64,000 nt of DNA from NCBI GenBank assembly GCA_030065055.1, contig JASJDS010000105.1, positions 1 through 64,000 on the forward strand, read 5' to 3'. Positions 51,498-60,624 of the stretch are shown in pieces (position 1 is the first letter of the stretch; each line of letters starts with the position of its first letter). This stretch comes from Calothrix sp. MO_192.B10. Lineage in GTDB: Bacteria > Cyanobacteriota > Cyanobacteriia > Cyanobacteriales > Nostocaceae. The notes under the pieces were generated by a model. The model was not told where the DNA came from and did no database searches. It saw only the letters and a program-made list of their open reading frames with translations. The position numbers and the translations under genes are program-made.

Positions 51498-52808
51498 ATG
51501 GTACTCGGTACATCTGTAAAAGGCTTCATCCTTGATAGAATCAAGTCTCGACAAATTACTATCTTGGGTATTGCAACGAGTCTTGCATTGGGTGGGGTAT
51601 TGTTATCTCAAGTTTTCCAGAACCAAGTATTACAAACAAAACAAGAGCAGCAGATAGTTATCCCTGAAATTAAGACAGTGACAGCCTTAGGTAAACTGGA
51701 GCCAGAAGGGGAAGTGATTAAAATTGCTGCATCCTCATCGAGTCAAGGGGGACAAGGGAATAAAATAGACAAGCTATTAGTCAAGGAAGGGGAAGAGGTA
51801 AAAGCAGGGCAGGTAATTGCTGTTTTGGATAATAACAACAAGCTCCAAGCAGCCTATGAAAAAGCGAAGGAAGCAGTAGGAATTGCCAAGGCTAATTTAG
51901 CAAAAGTTAAAGCAGGTGCAAAAACTGGAGAAATTAACGCTCAAAAAGCCGAAATTGCCAGGATTCAAGCACAATCACTAGGTGAGTCAAGAGCGCAACG
52001 GGAAACCTTAGCAAGATTGGAAGCGCAGTGGGAAGGGGATAAAGCTACACAGAAAGCAACTATTAGAAGATTGGAAGCAGAATTGAATAATGCTCAATCG
52101 GAATTTAATCGCTATGAGAAGTTATATAAAGAAGGTGCAATTTCTCAATCTGACTTTGATAGTAGACGTTTGAAGGTAGATACTGTTGTCCAACAATTAA
52201 ATGAAGCCAAGGCAACTTTACAACGAACAAAAAGAACGGGAAATAGGCAAATTCAAGAAGCAAAAGCTGTCCTCAATCGGATCCAAAATGTGAGTAGTCA
52301 ACAAATTAATTCAGCCAAGGGAACGCTGAATAAAATTACTGAAGTTCGTCCGGTAGATGTGGAAGCAGCGCAAGCGGAATTAAGACAAGCGGTAGCATCA
52401 GCGAAAGAAGCAAAAGCTAATTTTGACCAATCTTTTATTAAAGCACCCAAAGAGGGTGTAATTTTGAAAATCAATAATTATCCTGGTGAAAAAGTTTCTG
52501 ATGATGGGATTGTTGAGTTAGGACAGGTGAACAATATGATGGTATTAGCTGAAGTTTACCAAACTCATATTAATAAAATAAAAGTAGGTCAAAATGTGCG
52601 TGTAAAAAGTAATTCTCTAGCTGATGAGTTACAGGGTAAGGTGGATTTTATTGGTTGGCAAATACAACGACAAAATGTGATTAATGCCGATCCCAGTGAA
52701 AATATAGATGCTAGGGTTGTAGAGGTTAGAGTTCGGCTGAATAAGGAATCTAGTCAAAAAGCTGCTAAGTTTACTAATTTGCAGGTTAAAGCAGTGTTTG
52801 AATTATAA
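51498..52808 (+). CDS. devB: DevB-like membrane fusion protein (HlyD family)
   Basis: 436 residues. One N-terminal membrane helix at about 20-42, a first lipoyl half (ALGKLEPEGEVIKIAA), a long coiled coil from about 100-300 (repeated EAKATLQRTKR/ARLEAQWEG-type heptads), the second lipoyl half (FDQSFIKAPKEGVILKINNY) and a C-terminal beta barrel (MVLAEVYQTHINKIKVGQ). DevB links an ABC exporter to a TolC-like outer-membrane channel; DevBCA of Anabaena exports heterocyst glycolipids. First gene of devBCA; the promoter has the paired operators. Confidence 0.9.
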   Translation: MVLGTSVKGFILDRIKSRQITILGIATSLALGGVLLSQVFQNQVLQTKQEQQIVIPEIKTVTALGKLEPEGEVIKIAASSSSQGGQGNKIDKLLVKEGEEVKAGQVIAVLDNNNKLQAAYEKAKEAVGIAKANLAKVKAGAKTGEINAQKAEIARIQAQSLGESRAQRETLARLEAQWEGDKATQKATIRRLEAELNNAQSEFNRYEKLYKEGAISQSDFDSRRLKVDTVVQQLNEAKATLQRTKRTGNRQIQEAKAVLNRIQNVSSQQINSAKGTLNKITEVRPVDVEAAQAELRQAVASAKEAKANFDQSFIKAPKEGVILKINNYPGEKVSDDGIVELGQVNNMMVLAEVYQTHINKIKVGQNVRVKSNSLADELQGKVDFIGWQIQRQNVINADPSENIDARVVEVRVRLNKESSQKAAKFTNLQVKAVFEL

Positions 52809-52873
52809 AAATTGTTTTTTTATATCAGCCTCAAATTATTCATTTATATGATTGCGAATTAAGCACAAAAGGT

Positions 52874-52986
52874 GGTGTTGCTGAATAGGAATATTAAATT
52901 TCAACATCATATGTCTTAAACTATTTTGATCTGCGTCTAATGCGACTCTGCGTGAGATAAATTCATATCTGGGATTAAATAACGCA
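52874..52986. repeat. MITE-like element, GGCGTTGCTGAAT family, degenerate copy
   Basis: Begins GGTGTTGCTGAATAGGAATA and closes with GGGATTAAATAACGC; the internal CTGCGTGAGATAAATTCATA block matches 5184-5376. It splits devB from devC. Confidence 0.6.
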
Positions 52987-53026
52987 AAAAATATTAAATC
53001 GACAAATAATTATCTATTTTTAACCA

Positions 53027-53139
53027 ACTTTAGGAGTTAAATTCTTCTATTTCTACAAGCAGCGCATTTTGCGTCGGCGTAAAATACCCGTTGCAAAACA
53101 AAATTCTAAATTCTAAACTCTACATTCTACATTCTTTTA
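53027..53139. repeat. Dispersed element, copy of 7511-7626
   Basis: TTTTAACCAACTTTAGGAGT, GCGCATTTTGCGTCGGCGTA and a closing ATTCTAAATTCTAAACTC run. It is the third member of the family with 7511-7626 and 36121-36243, and lies in the 373-base devB-devC gap. Confidence 0.65.
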
Positions 53140-53181
53140 AAAACCTCCAAAACCACACTGTACTCAAAATTTAAAATAATT

Positions 53182-54357
53182 ATGCTGGGATTAATTCAAA
53201 AAATTCAACGTCGTACCCCCTTGGGTTGGTTACAACTTACCCGTCACAAAGGACGGTTTATTGTTGCACTTTCGGGAATAGCTTTTGCGGATATTCTCAT
53301 GTTTATGCAGCTTGGTTTTCAAAGTTCACTTTATGATAGTAATACTAGTCTTAATCGTGAAGTGCTTGCAGATATTGTTTTAATTAGTTCTCAAGCTAAA
53401 AATACTCAAAATTTATCAACATTTCCTCGAAATAGATTATTGGAAGCATCCGACGTACTGGGGGTGAAAGCAGCTGAACCCATGTATATTGGTATGGTTT
53501 CTTGGAGAAATCCACAAACACGAAAAAAAGTTCAGATACAAGCAATTGGATTTAATCCTGAAATACCTGCTTTAAATATACCTGAGGCTAACGCCCAACT
53601 CGATAAAATTCAATTACCAGACAGGTTTTTGTTTGATAAAGCTGCAAGGGGAGAATATGATCAAGTTTTTGCTCAAGTAGAAGCGGGAGAAGAAGTATCT
53701 ACAGAAATAGGTAGACGAACTATTACTGTCAATGGATTGTTTAAATTTGGTGCTTCCTTTGCTGCGGATGGTTTATTACTCTCCAGTGATGATAATTTTT
53801 TACGCTTGTTTCCTTCACAAAAAGCAAGCAGTGTCAATGTTGGTTTAATTTATCTAAAACCGGGATATGACCCTCTTCAAGTTGTCAATCAATTAAAAGC
53901 TCATTTACCAGATGATGTCAAAGTTCTCACTAATAAAGAATTTGTTCAATTTGAATTAGATGTACTTACCAAAGAAAGTCCAATTGCTTTTGTTTTTGGT
54001 TTTGGTGTAGCTATGGGGTTTCTTATTGGTGTAATTATTGTTTATCAAATTCTTTCAACGGATGTAAACTCTCATTTAAAAGAGTATGCCACATTCAAAG
54101 CGATGGGTTATGGAAATAATTATTTATTAGGAATCATTTTTGAAGAAGCAATTATTATTGCTGCCATTGGATTTATCCCAGGATTTTTTATTCCCTTAGG
54201 ATTATATGCTGTAGCGGCAACTGCAACAAGTTTGCCTATATATATGACAGTTGAAAGAGCTATTACTGTATTTATTTTAACTGTAATATTATGCGGAATA
54301 TCGGGAGCGATCGCCACTCAAAAATTACAATCGGCTGACCCGGCTGATATGTTTTAA
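53182..54357 (+). CDS. devC: DevC-like ABC transporter permease
   Basis: 391 residues of the FtsX/MacB-type fold: one membrane helix near 28-50, a large periplasmic domain (55-260) and three helices at about 270-295, 315-345 and 355-380. Characteristic segments are GWLQLTRHKGRFIVALSGIAFAD and FATFKAMGYGNNYLLGIIFEE-like (YATFKAMGYGNNYLLGIIFE). It follows devB after a 373-base gap with two dispersed repeats, so internal promoter effects are possible. Confidence 0.9.
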   Translation: MLGLIQKIQRRTPLGWLQLTRHKGRFIVALSGIAFADILMFMQLGFQSSLYDSNTSLNREVLADIVLISSQAKNTQNLSTFPRNRLLEASDVLGVKAAEPMYIGMVSWRNPQTRKKVQIQAIGFNPEIPALNIPEANAQLDKIQLPDRFLFDKAARGEYDQVFAQVEAGEEVSTEIGRRTITVNGLFKFGASFAADGLLLSSDDNFLRLFPSQKASSVNVGLIYLKPGYDPLQVVNQLKAHLPDDVKVLTNKEFVQFELDVLTKESPIAFVFGFGVAMGFLIGVIIVYQILSTDVNSHLKEYATFKAMGYGNNYLLGIIFEEAIIIAAIGFIPGFFIPLGLYAVAATATSLPIYMTVERAITVFILTVILCGISGAIATQKLQSADPADMF

Positions 54358-54391
54358 TTTTACCAAAAATATTTTACTAATAGACAGAATC

Positions 54392-55108
54392 ATGAGCCAA
54401 TATTTGACACAAAAACCAGCTATTTCTATCCAAAACCTCAACCATTATTTTGGTAAGGGTCAACTGCAGAAACAGGCTTTATTTAATATCAACCTGGAAA
54501 TACAAGCAGGTGAAATAATTATTATGACAGGACCATCTGGTTCTGGGAAAACAACCCTGTTAACGATTTGTGGTGGCTTGCGTTCTGTTCAGGAAGGCAG
54601 TGCAAAGGTATTAGGAAAAGAATTATGTGGTGCTTCTGCAAAGGAGCTAACAGTTGCTAGGCGCAACCATGGTTATATTTTCCAAGCACATAACTTACAT
54701 GGTAGTTTGACTGCACTACAAAATGTGAAAATGGGTTTAGAAATTCATTCCCATATTTCTAGTTCAGAAATAGACAAACGAGCCGTGGAAATGCTGGAAT
54801 TAGTGGGATTAGGAAATCGAGTTAATTATTATCCCGATGACTTATCAGGGGGACAAAAACAAAGGGTAGCCATAGCGCGGGCACTCGTTAGTCAACCAAA
54901 GATTGTTTTAGCAGATGAGCCGACTGCTGCACTCGATAAAAAATCGGGACGAGATGTAGTGGATTTAATGCAAAAATTAGCTAAACAACAAGGTTGCACT
55001 ATTTTGTTAGTCACCCACGATAACCGCATTCTCGATATTGCTGACCGAATTGTTTATATGGAGGATGGAAAATTAGCTACTCAACCAGACACTGTGCAGA
55101 TTTCTTAA
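54392..55108 (+). CDS. devA: DevA-like ABC transporter ATPase
   Basis: 238 residues with Walker A GPSGSGKTT, Q-loop, signature LSGGQKQR, Walker B IVLADEPT and switch His in VTHDNRI. The QAGEIIIMTGPSGSGKTTLL start and FQAHNLHGSLTALQNV segment are typical of LolD/MacB/DevA-type proteins that pair with FtsX-like permeases. It starts 34 bases after devC, so the two are co-transcribed. Whether this is the heterocyst glycolipid exporter or a paralogue is open. Confidence 0.92.
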   Translation: MSQYLTQKPAISIQNLNHYFGKGQLQKQALFNINLEIQAGEIIIMTGPSGSGKTTLLTICGGLRSVQEGSAKVLGKELCGASAKELTVARRNHGYIFQAHNLHGSLTALQNVKMGLEIHSHISSSEIDKRAVEMLELVGLGNRVNYYPDDLSGGQKQRVAIARALVSQPKIVLADEPTAALDKKSGRDVVDLMQKLAKQQGCTILLVTHDNRILDIADRIVYMEDGKLATQPDTVQIS

Positions 55109-55129
55109 TAATAGCAGGAATGCAGCAAC

Positions 55130-55236
55130 GTAGGGTGTGTTATCGCGTAGCGTAACGCACCATGATGTAAGATTTTTGGTGCGTATAGCCCTTCGGGCAT
55201 GGCTTCGCTAAAGACTAAAGTCATAACGCACCCTAC
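55130..55236. repeat. Palindromic element with GTAGGGTGTGTTAT ends (107 bp)
   Basis: GTAGGGTGTGTTATCG at the left and ATAACGCACCCTAC at the right are inverted; the interior has further inverted TAGCG/CGCTA pieces and CCCTTCGGGCATGGCTTCGC. Related copies at 23753-23834 and 7408-7440. Confidence 0.7.
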
Positions 55237-55320
55237 AGATACTAACCAATTATTGTTATCCTTAATATGTGAATTTGTGATTTTTTCACAGATTAATGTT
55301 TTAAGTTTCAACTCTAAGCC

Positions 55321-56571
55321 ATGCTTATCGAATTTAGTGTCGGCAACTACAGATCATTTAAAGAGCAAGTTACTTTTAGTATGGTGGCGGCTAATCTTGT
55401 CGCCAAAGATAAGAAACTAGATGAAAACAATGTTTTTGCAGTTGATGAAGATTTGAAGCTGCTTAAAAGTACTGCCATATATGGGGCAAATGCTAGTGGT
55501 AAAAGTAACCTTGTCAAAGCATTAGGCTTTATGAAGTGGTTTATGGTTAATTCATCTAAGAATACTCAGAGTACAGAGGTAATAAATGTAGAACCTTTTA
55601 GACTCAGCACAGATACAGAAGATAAACCATCTTATTTTGAGTTGGTATTTTTAATAGATGATCGAAAGTATAGGTATGGGTTTGAAGCTAACCAGGAAAG
55701 GGTTGTTTCAGAATGGTTATTTTATGTCCCCGAAGTGAGAGAAACTAGACTATTCAAGCGTGACATGGATAGTTTCAAAATCTCTAAAAGTTATAATGCT
55801 GATGGAATTCAACAAAGAACCAGAAATAATGCACTGTTCTTGTCTGTTTCTGCTCAATTCAATGTTGAACTTGCAGAGAATATTTTACAATGGGTGACTG
55901 GTACGCTAAATATTATTTCTGGATTAGATGATAGAAAATATTTTAATTATACAGTTGATTGTTTGATTCATGATAAAAATAAGAGTGATATTATTGAACT
56001 GATTAAAAAGCTAGATTTGGGTATCAATAGCATTCAAGTAGAAAAAAAAGATGCTCCGGAATTTCTTGCTTGGAGACATCCAGGACTTAAATTTACTTCA
56101 GTAGCTACTATTCATAGAAAATTTGATCCAGATGGAAATCCTCATTCCATAGAGGAATTTGATTTCAACACTCATGAATCTGAAGGAACGCAAAAACTTT
56201 TTGCCTTGGCTGGACTTATAATAACCACACTAAAGAAAGGTAAAATTATTATTGTTGATGAACTTGATGCAAGATTTCATCCCTTGATAACTCGTGCAAT
56301 TATTGAATTGTTTAATTCGAGAGAAACAAATTCAAATAATGCTCAATTGATATTCATGACACACGATACTAATTTACTTAGTAATAAGCTTTTTCGTCGA
56401 GACCAAATTTGGTTTACTGAAAAAAATAGATATGGTGCAACAGATTTGTACTCTTTAGCAGAATACAAAATACGTAATGATGCATCCTTTGAGAGTGATT
56501 ATATAAAAGGTAGATATGGTGCAATACCATATATTGGAGATTTAACTCATCTGATTGACTCTCATGGCTAG
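55321..56571 (+). CDS. RloA/AbiL-type AAA ATPase
   Basis: 416 residues of the AAA_15/AAA_21 (OLD-like, SMC-related) group: MLIEFSVGNYRSFKEQ at the start, Walker A GANASGKS (55-62), signature-like ESEGTQKLF (286-294), Walker B KIIIVDELDARFHP (D313, E314) and a terminal His loop IFMTHDTNLL. The downstream RloB-like gene overlaps it by 8 bases, which defines an RloA/RloB or AbiLi/AbiLii-type pair, known in phage abortive infection. The ATPase likely senses invasion and activates RloB. No restriction genes are seen nearby. Confidence 0.88.
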   Translation: MLIEFSVGNYRSFKEQVTFSMVAANLVAKDKKLDENNVFAVDEDLKLLKSTAIYGANASGKSNLVKALGFMKWFMVNSSKNTQSTEVINVEPFRLSTDTEDKPSYFELVFLIDDRKYRYGFEANQERVVSEWLFYVPEVRETRLFKRDMDSFKISKSYNADGIQQRTRNNALFLSVSAQFNVELAENILQWVTGTLNIISGLDDRKYFNYTVDCLIHDKNKSDIIELIKKLDLGINSIQVEKKDAPEFLAWRHPGLKFTSVATIHRKFDPDGNPHSIEEFDFNTHESEGTQKLFALAGLIITTLKKGKIIIVDELDARFHPLITRAIIELFNSRETNSNNAQLIFMTHDTNLLSNKLFRRDQIWFTEKNRYGATDLYSLAEYKIRNDASFESDYIKGRYGAIPYIGDLTHLIDSHG

Positions 56572-57190
56572 AAGAAACAGAAATTCTGGTAGAAGCTCTC
56601 GTGGATACTCACCCAGAAAAGTTAATACAAGGGAAGTCAGGCAGAGATTTTTGATAGTATGCGAAGGGGAAAAAACTGAACCCAATTATTTCAGGAATTT
56701 TCGCGGTAATAATCAGGTTATCGAAATAGATGTGCGAGGTGTCGGAGAAAATCCTAGTAAATTAGTTGATAGTGCAAAAAGACTTCACACACAAGAGGAT
56801 GAGGATTATGATCAAGTTTGGTGTGTTTTTGATCATGATGATTTTCCTCCAGAAGATTTTAATAATGCTATTCAAAATGCAGAAACTTGGAAATTTCAAG
56901 TAGCCTATTCCAATGAAGCTTTTGAATTATGGTATGTTCTGCATTTTCAATTCCTCAATACTGGTGTTCCCAGAAGTGATTATAAAAATAAGTTAAATTC
57001 TTTACTTGGTTATAAATATCAGAAGAATAGTGCAACAATTTATGATGAGCTATTTGAGAAACAACCTACTGCTATTAAAAATGCGAAAAATCTGCTGAAA
57101 CAATACAATCCTCATATCCCAGCTAGAGATAATCCATCCACAACTGTACATTTATTAGTAGAGGAACTTAACAAATATGCTCCTCCCTGA
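56564..57190 (+). CDS. RloB/AbiLii-like protein
   Basis: 208 residues from the ATG at 56564, which overlaps the end of the ATPase gene (ATGGCTAG). The RloB pattern is clear: FLIVCEGEKTEPNYFRNF, VRGVGENPSKLVDSAKR, YDQVWCVFDHDDF and FELWYVLHFQF. The EGEKTE and DHDDF acids are placed as in TOPRIM-like metal sites, so it is a probable nuclease effector. A basic, Ser/Gly-rich N-terminal 25 residues could bind nucleic acid. Translational coupling to the ATPase is expected. Confidence 0.88.
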   Translation: MARRNRNSGRSSRGYSPRKVNTREVRQRFLIVCEGEKTEPNYFRNFRGNNQVIEIDVRGVGENPSKLVDSAKRLHTQEDEDYDQVWCVFDHDDFPPEDFNNAIQNAETWKFQVAYSNEAFELWYVLHFQFLNTGVPRSDYKNKLNSLLGYKYQKNSATIYDELFEKQPTAIKNAKNLLKQYNPHIPARDNPSTTVHLLVEELNKYAPP

Positions 57191-57195
57191 AACGA

Positions 57196-57570
57196 ACTGA
57201 AGTTATCTGTAGTTGTAATATTATGTCCGGTTAACACTTATAATTCAATGTAGGTTGGGTGGAACGAAGTGAAACCCAACAATAGTTTTTGGTTGTTGGG
57301 TTTCGTCCCTCAAACGCCACTTCTCTCAACGCGGGGAACCCGCGCACAAGAGTGGCTCCCCAACCTACGCCTACTGAAGTTATCTGTAGTTGTAATATTA
57401 TGTCCGGTTAAATACTTATAATTAAATGTAGGTTGGGTGGAACGAAGTGAAACCCAACAATAGTTTTTGGCTGTTGGGTTTCGTTCCTCAAACGCCACTT
57501 CTCTCAACGCGGGGCTCGCGTAGCGTATCCGCAGGATTCACCCGCGCACAAGAGTGGCTCCCCAACCTAC
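57196..57570. repeat. Tandem duplication of a 177-bp unit containing the GTAGGTTGGG hairpin
   Basis: Unit 1 starts at 57196 and unit 2 at 57373, both with ACTGAAGTTATCTGTAGTTG, TTATGTCCGGTTAA and a GTAGGTTGGG...CCAACCTACG palindrome (57250-57368 and 57428-57570). Unit 2 carries an additional block (TCGCGTAGCGTATCCGCAGG). The region 57191-57759 holds no gene. Confidence 0.8.
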
Positions 57571-57627
57571 GCCTGCAAATCTTTGAAAATTATAGTTTTT
57601 GTTTACGAATATTTAATCGGGCGGGGT

Positions 57628-57683
57628 GGGCACGGCATCATTAAGATTATGACCTATGCAAGAATATTGTGGATGCCGTGCCC
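57628..57683. repeat. GGGCACGGCATC hairpin repeat
   Basis: GGGCACGGCATC (57628-57639) is exactly inverted as GATGCCGTGCCC (57672-57683), followed by CCTACAGGG. A dispersed palindrome, or a transcript end for the region to its left. Confidence 0.6.
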
Positions 57684-57759
57684 CTACAGGGAAATTTATG
57701 TTTTGGTATTTCCTGGAGGAAAAACTCCAGTTATCCAGATGGATGAGGTTTAGTCATAA

Positions 57760-60225
57760 TTACGGAGTTTTTGATTGAATATTGTTACCCGCATCACTGA
57801 TGCTTAAACCCAATAACTTACTCAATTTCTGGGGAACAAAGTCAGTATCTTTAGCATTGGGAACTTGAGATAAATAACAATCACCCACCGCTAATAAAAA
57901 ACCTTTCATGGCATCTCGCGCTCCATTTTTCAGCAAATCATCTACCTGTTTGAAAAATTGCGATCGCCATTTTCCATCATTATTACCCAATAGCTCCACT
58001 AAATACAATGCTGCCAGATACTCTGCTAAGGGGTCAAGACAGAAGCGAATCTGTTCTTTGGCATAACCGATGGTTTGAATCAGGTGGAGGCGATTTTCCA
58101 GGTAATCTAGATGGGTTTCGGCATCATCTATGCCCAAGTCTACCAAGGCATCGATCGCATCTATTAATTTAGCGGTTCCTGGTTGATAGTTTGTCTGCAA
58201 GCATTGCCATGCAATTACTTTAGCATCTTGGTGAATGGTGCGATCATCAAAGGTATCCCCTGTAACATCGTGATTGACTTCGTTGATATAACCCAACATT
58301 AAACCAGGAACGCTTTCTGGTAAGGAGTCTGTATGTTGTGCTTCTACCCTAGCTATCAATTGTTCGGCGTATAATTTGGCTAGGAGAACGGTAATATTGC
58401 GTTGATTTACCATCACCGACAACCGACTGCAAGCATCAAAAAATTCTTGGTCTGTGAATTTATCCCGCTTCCCTCGCTGCATTAAGTAGGCTTCCATAAA
58501 GGAAGATAGTTTATTGGCTTCAATCCTCAAAGGTTTAATAGTTGTTTTATTTACACGTCCTACCTTTTCCTCTATCCGGGAGGTAATCACCAAAGCATTG
58601 ACGGGGAAGTCTGGAGAGTCTGGCTGGATGGCTTCCCTGGTGGTTTCACTCATTTCCGACAGGCGATCGACTATGACCAGGATGCGTTGTTTTCGTAACA
58701 GCTTTAACAGTAATTCTTCGCAAATTGGTTCCGGCTCGTCAATCAATGCTTGTAGCTGTCCCCGAATGGCTTCTAATAGGGGGGATTTATCTTCAACTAC
58801 CCGAAAATCTTCCTCCAATAGTACGGGTAACATCAAATGTTCGCACAGTTGCTTGTCTTTAGTCTCCGCCATTGCCCAACTTGCCATTTGACAAGCTAAA
58901 CTGGTTTTACCCACACCCCCTTCCCCCCAAATTACCAAACAGCTACGTTGTTTATTGAAGGTAGAACGTAAATTATCTGGGGTGAGTTGGGGAATAGTAT
59001 TACCATCAACAACCACAGGTATGGGAATATAGGTAGTGCGATCGCTCACTGTATCTTTTTTGGGAAATTGTTCCTTGGCTGATGATATATACTTACCCAC
59101 CCAAGCATCTAATACTCTGGGATGGTAATGAAAGAAACCAACAAACAATACGTATCTGAGCGGTACATTAATACTTAAAAATGGTAAAGAAAAGTCTGTA
59201 TAAGGTTTGAGGGCATCATTAATGTGTAGCAACAACAGAGGAGATACCCGTAATAAAATTAACCATAAGCAAGGTAATAAAGTTACATAAGCCCCAATGC
59301 CCAACAGTATTTTATGCTTCAGCAACCAATCTAAAGCTCTGTCAAATAGGCGGGTGTCTTTCTCAGCTTTCAAAGCATTGAGGGGACGACGAATGCGAAC
59401 AATTTCATCCTCTGTAAACTTATTCGGATTTGCTTCCAGGGTTTGTAATACCGGCTCAAATTCAGCGATGATTTTCTTTAACTTAGAACTAGATAAAGTT
59501 GTTGCCTTGTCCTGAAACCCAGCAATAATATTACCCAAACCCTTAATTGTCGCCAAACGTACATAGGGTTGCTTATCATCCAACAGCTTAATTAAATCAG
59601 GTACTGCGGATGTCGCCTCCGTGCCCATATTACCCAAAGCATAAGCTGCATTCAGGCGTACCCTGGCATTTTTATCTTGCAAAGCACCAATCAGGACTGG
59701 AACCGCCACCTTTGCCTCCACACCAATTTTTCTCAGGGCAGAAGGGGCATAAATCCGCACATATAGCTCCTTATCCTGTAAAGCCGCCATTAAAGATGGC
59801 ACTGCTGGTTTTGCTGCCGCACCAATGTTACCCAAGGCGAGGGTAGCATATAACCGCACTTGTCCATCTTCATCCTGCAAAGCTTTGGTTAACGCTGGTA
59901 CAGCTGGTGCTGCTTCCGTACCCAAATCGCTCAACACAGAAGCCGCACGCCAGCGCAAATTACAATCGGAGTCTTGCAAAGCTGCAATTAAAACTGGAAC
60001 TGCTGGGGAACCGATATTTACCAAAGCATCAGCAGCATCATGGCGAATGTGAGCATCTTTATCTACTAATTTTTCAATTAGAGGAGAAATTTTGCTGTCA
60101 GCAGAGATTTGCGCCCAACTATTGCCCGTCCATAGGAGTAATAGTAATAAACACAACACAACCACCTTGAGGGCGGTTACTACTTTGAGCCTGGATGGTT
60201 TTGCCATTGAATTGGAGTGAATCAC
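57760..60225 (-). CDS. Exported HEAT-repeat sensor joined to a cytoplasmic NACHT-type ATPase
   Basis: 821 residues (an ATG at 60207 is an alternative start). A signal-anchor helix at about 14-38 ends in SWAQIS. Five HEAT repeats follow at about 45-235 (repeating VRxxAAxALGNIG, AVPxLIxALQD). Two to three hydrophobic helices lie between about 304 and 375. A NACHT-like ATPase has Walker A GEGGVGKT (434-441) and Walker B ILVIVD (515-520), then a helical tail ending LDPLAEYLAALYLVELL, typical of NACHT C-termini. The topology puts the HEAT domain in the periplasm and the ATPase in the cytoplasm. It is alone; ligand and output are unknown. Confidence 0.88.
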   Translation of the reverse strand: MIHSNSMAKPSRLKVVTALKVVVLCLLLLLLWTGNSWAQISADSKISPLIEKLVDKDAHIRHDAADALVNIGSPAVPVLIAALQDSDCNLRWRAASVLSDLGTEAAPAVPALTKALQDEDGQVRLYATLALGNIGAAAKPAVPSLMAALQDKELYVRIYAPSALRKIGVEAKVAVPVLIGALQDKNARVRLNAAYALGNMGTEATSAVPDLIKLLDDKQPYVRLATIKGLGNIIAGFQDKATTLSSSKLKKIIAEFEPVLQTLEANPNKFTEDEIVRIRRPLNALKAEKDTRLFDRALDWLLKHKILLGIGAYVTLLPCLWLILLRVSPLLLLHINDALKPYTDFSLPFLSINVPLRYVLFVGFFHYHPRVLDAWVGKYISSAKEQFPKKDTVSDRTTYIPIPVVVDGNTIPQLTPDNLRSTFNKQRSCLVIWGEGGVGKTSLACQMASWAMAETKDKQLCEHLMLPVLLEEDFRVVEDKSPLLEAIRGQLQALIDEPEPICEELLLKLLRKQRILVIVDRLSEMSETTREAIQPDSPDFPVNALVITSRIEEKVGRVNKTTIKPLRIEANKLSSFMEAYLMQRGKRDKFTDQEFFDACSRLSVMVNQRNITVLLAKLYAEQLIARVEAQHTDSLPESVPGLMLGYINEVNHDVTGDTFDDRTIHQDAKVIAWQCLQTNYQPGTAKLIDAIDALVDLGIDDAETHLDYLENRLHLIQTIGYAKEQIRFCLDPLAEYLAALYLVELLGNNDGKWRSQFFKQVDDLLKNGARDAMKGFLLAVGDCYLSQVPNAKDTDFVPQKLSKLLGLSISDAGNNIQSKTP

Positions 60226-60624
60226 TCTTTCCGAACAACTCCAGTTGGATGAAACTTTATTTATTTTACTGCGACTGTTACCGATGTTCAGAAGTTACGA
60301 TGTGTATTAGCTAGCATATATCTACATCTCTAAATTGGTATTTTTGGTAAAAGGCAAGATTTACATCTTACAATTGGAATAGGCAGCGATCGCATTTCCC
60401 TATTTTCAACCCAGATATGTCTTGATCGTTAGAACCGTAATTATTTAATAGTCATTTTTAATACATATATTTTTTCAATCAACAAGGCATGAAGCAAAAG
60501 GTAAGAGAGTTTTACCTGTTTCTTTCATTCCTAGGGAGGGGATTTAATTCTTGATTACTTATTACTTATTACTTATTACTTATTACTTACTGGTAGCCGA
60601 TACAATCAATTGTGGAGAAGTTAA
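60226..60624. other. Intergenic region upstream of the invertase
   Basis: Bidirectional 5' region between the HEAT-NACHT gene and the invertase. It ends in a TTACTTA heptamer run (60555-60590), just before the invertase leader. No operator-like palindrome or terminator recognised. Confidence 0.5.

Noticed and set aside
51414-55108. Assigning this devBCA as the heterocyst glycolipid exporter
   Set aside because: Several DevBCA paralogues are common in one genome, and this one has a dedicated TetR-type regulator; the substrate cannot be read from sequence.
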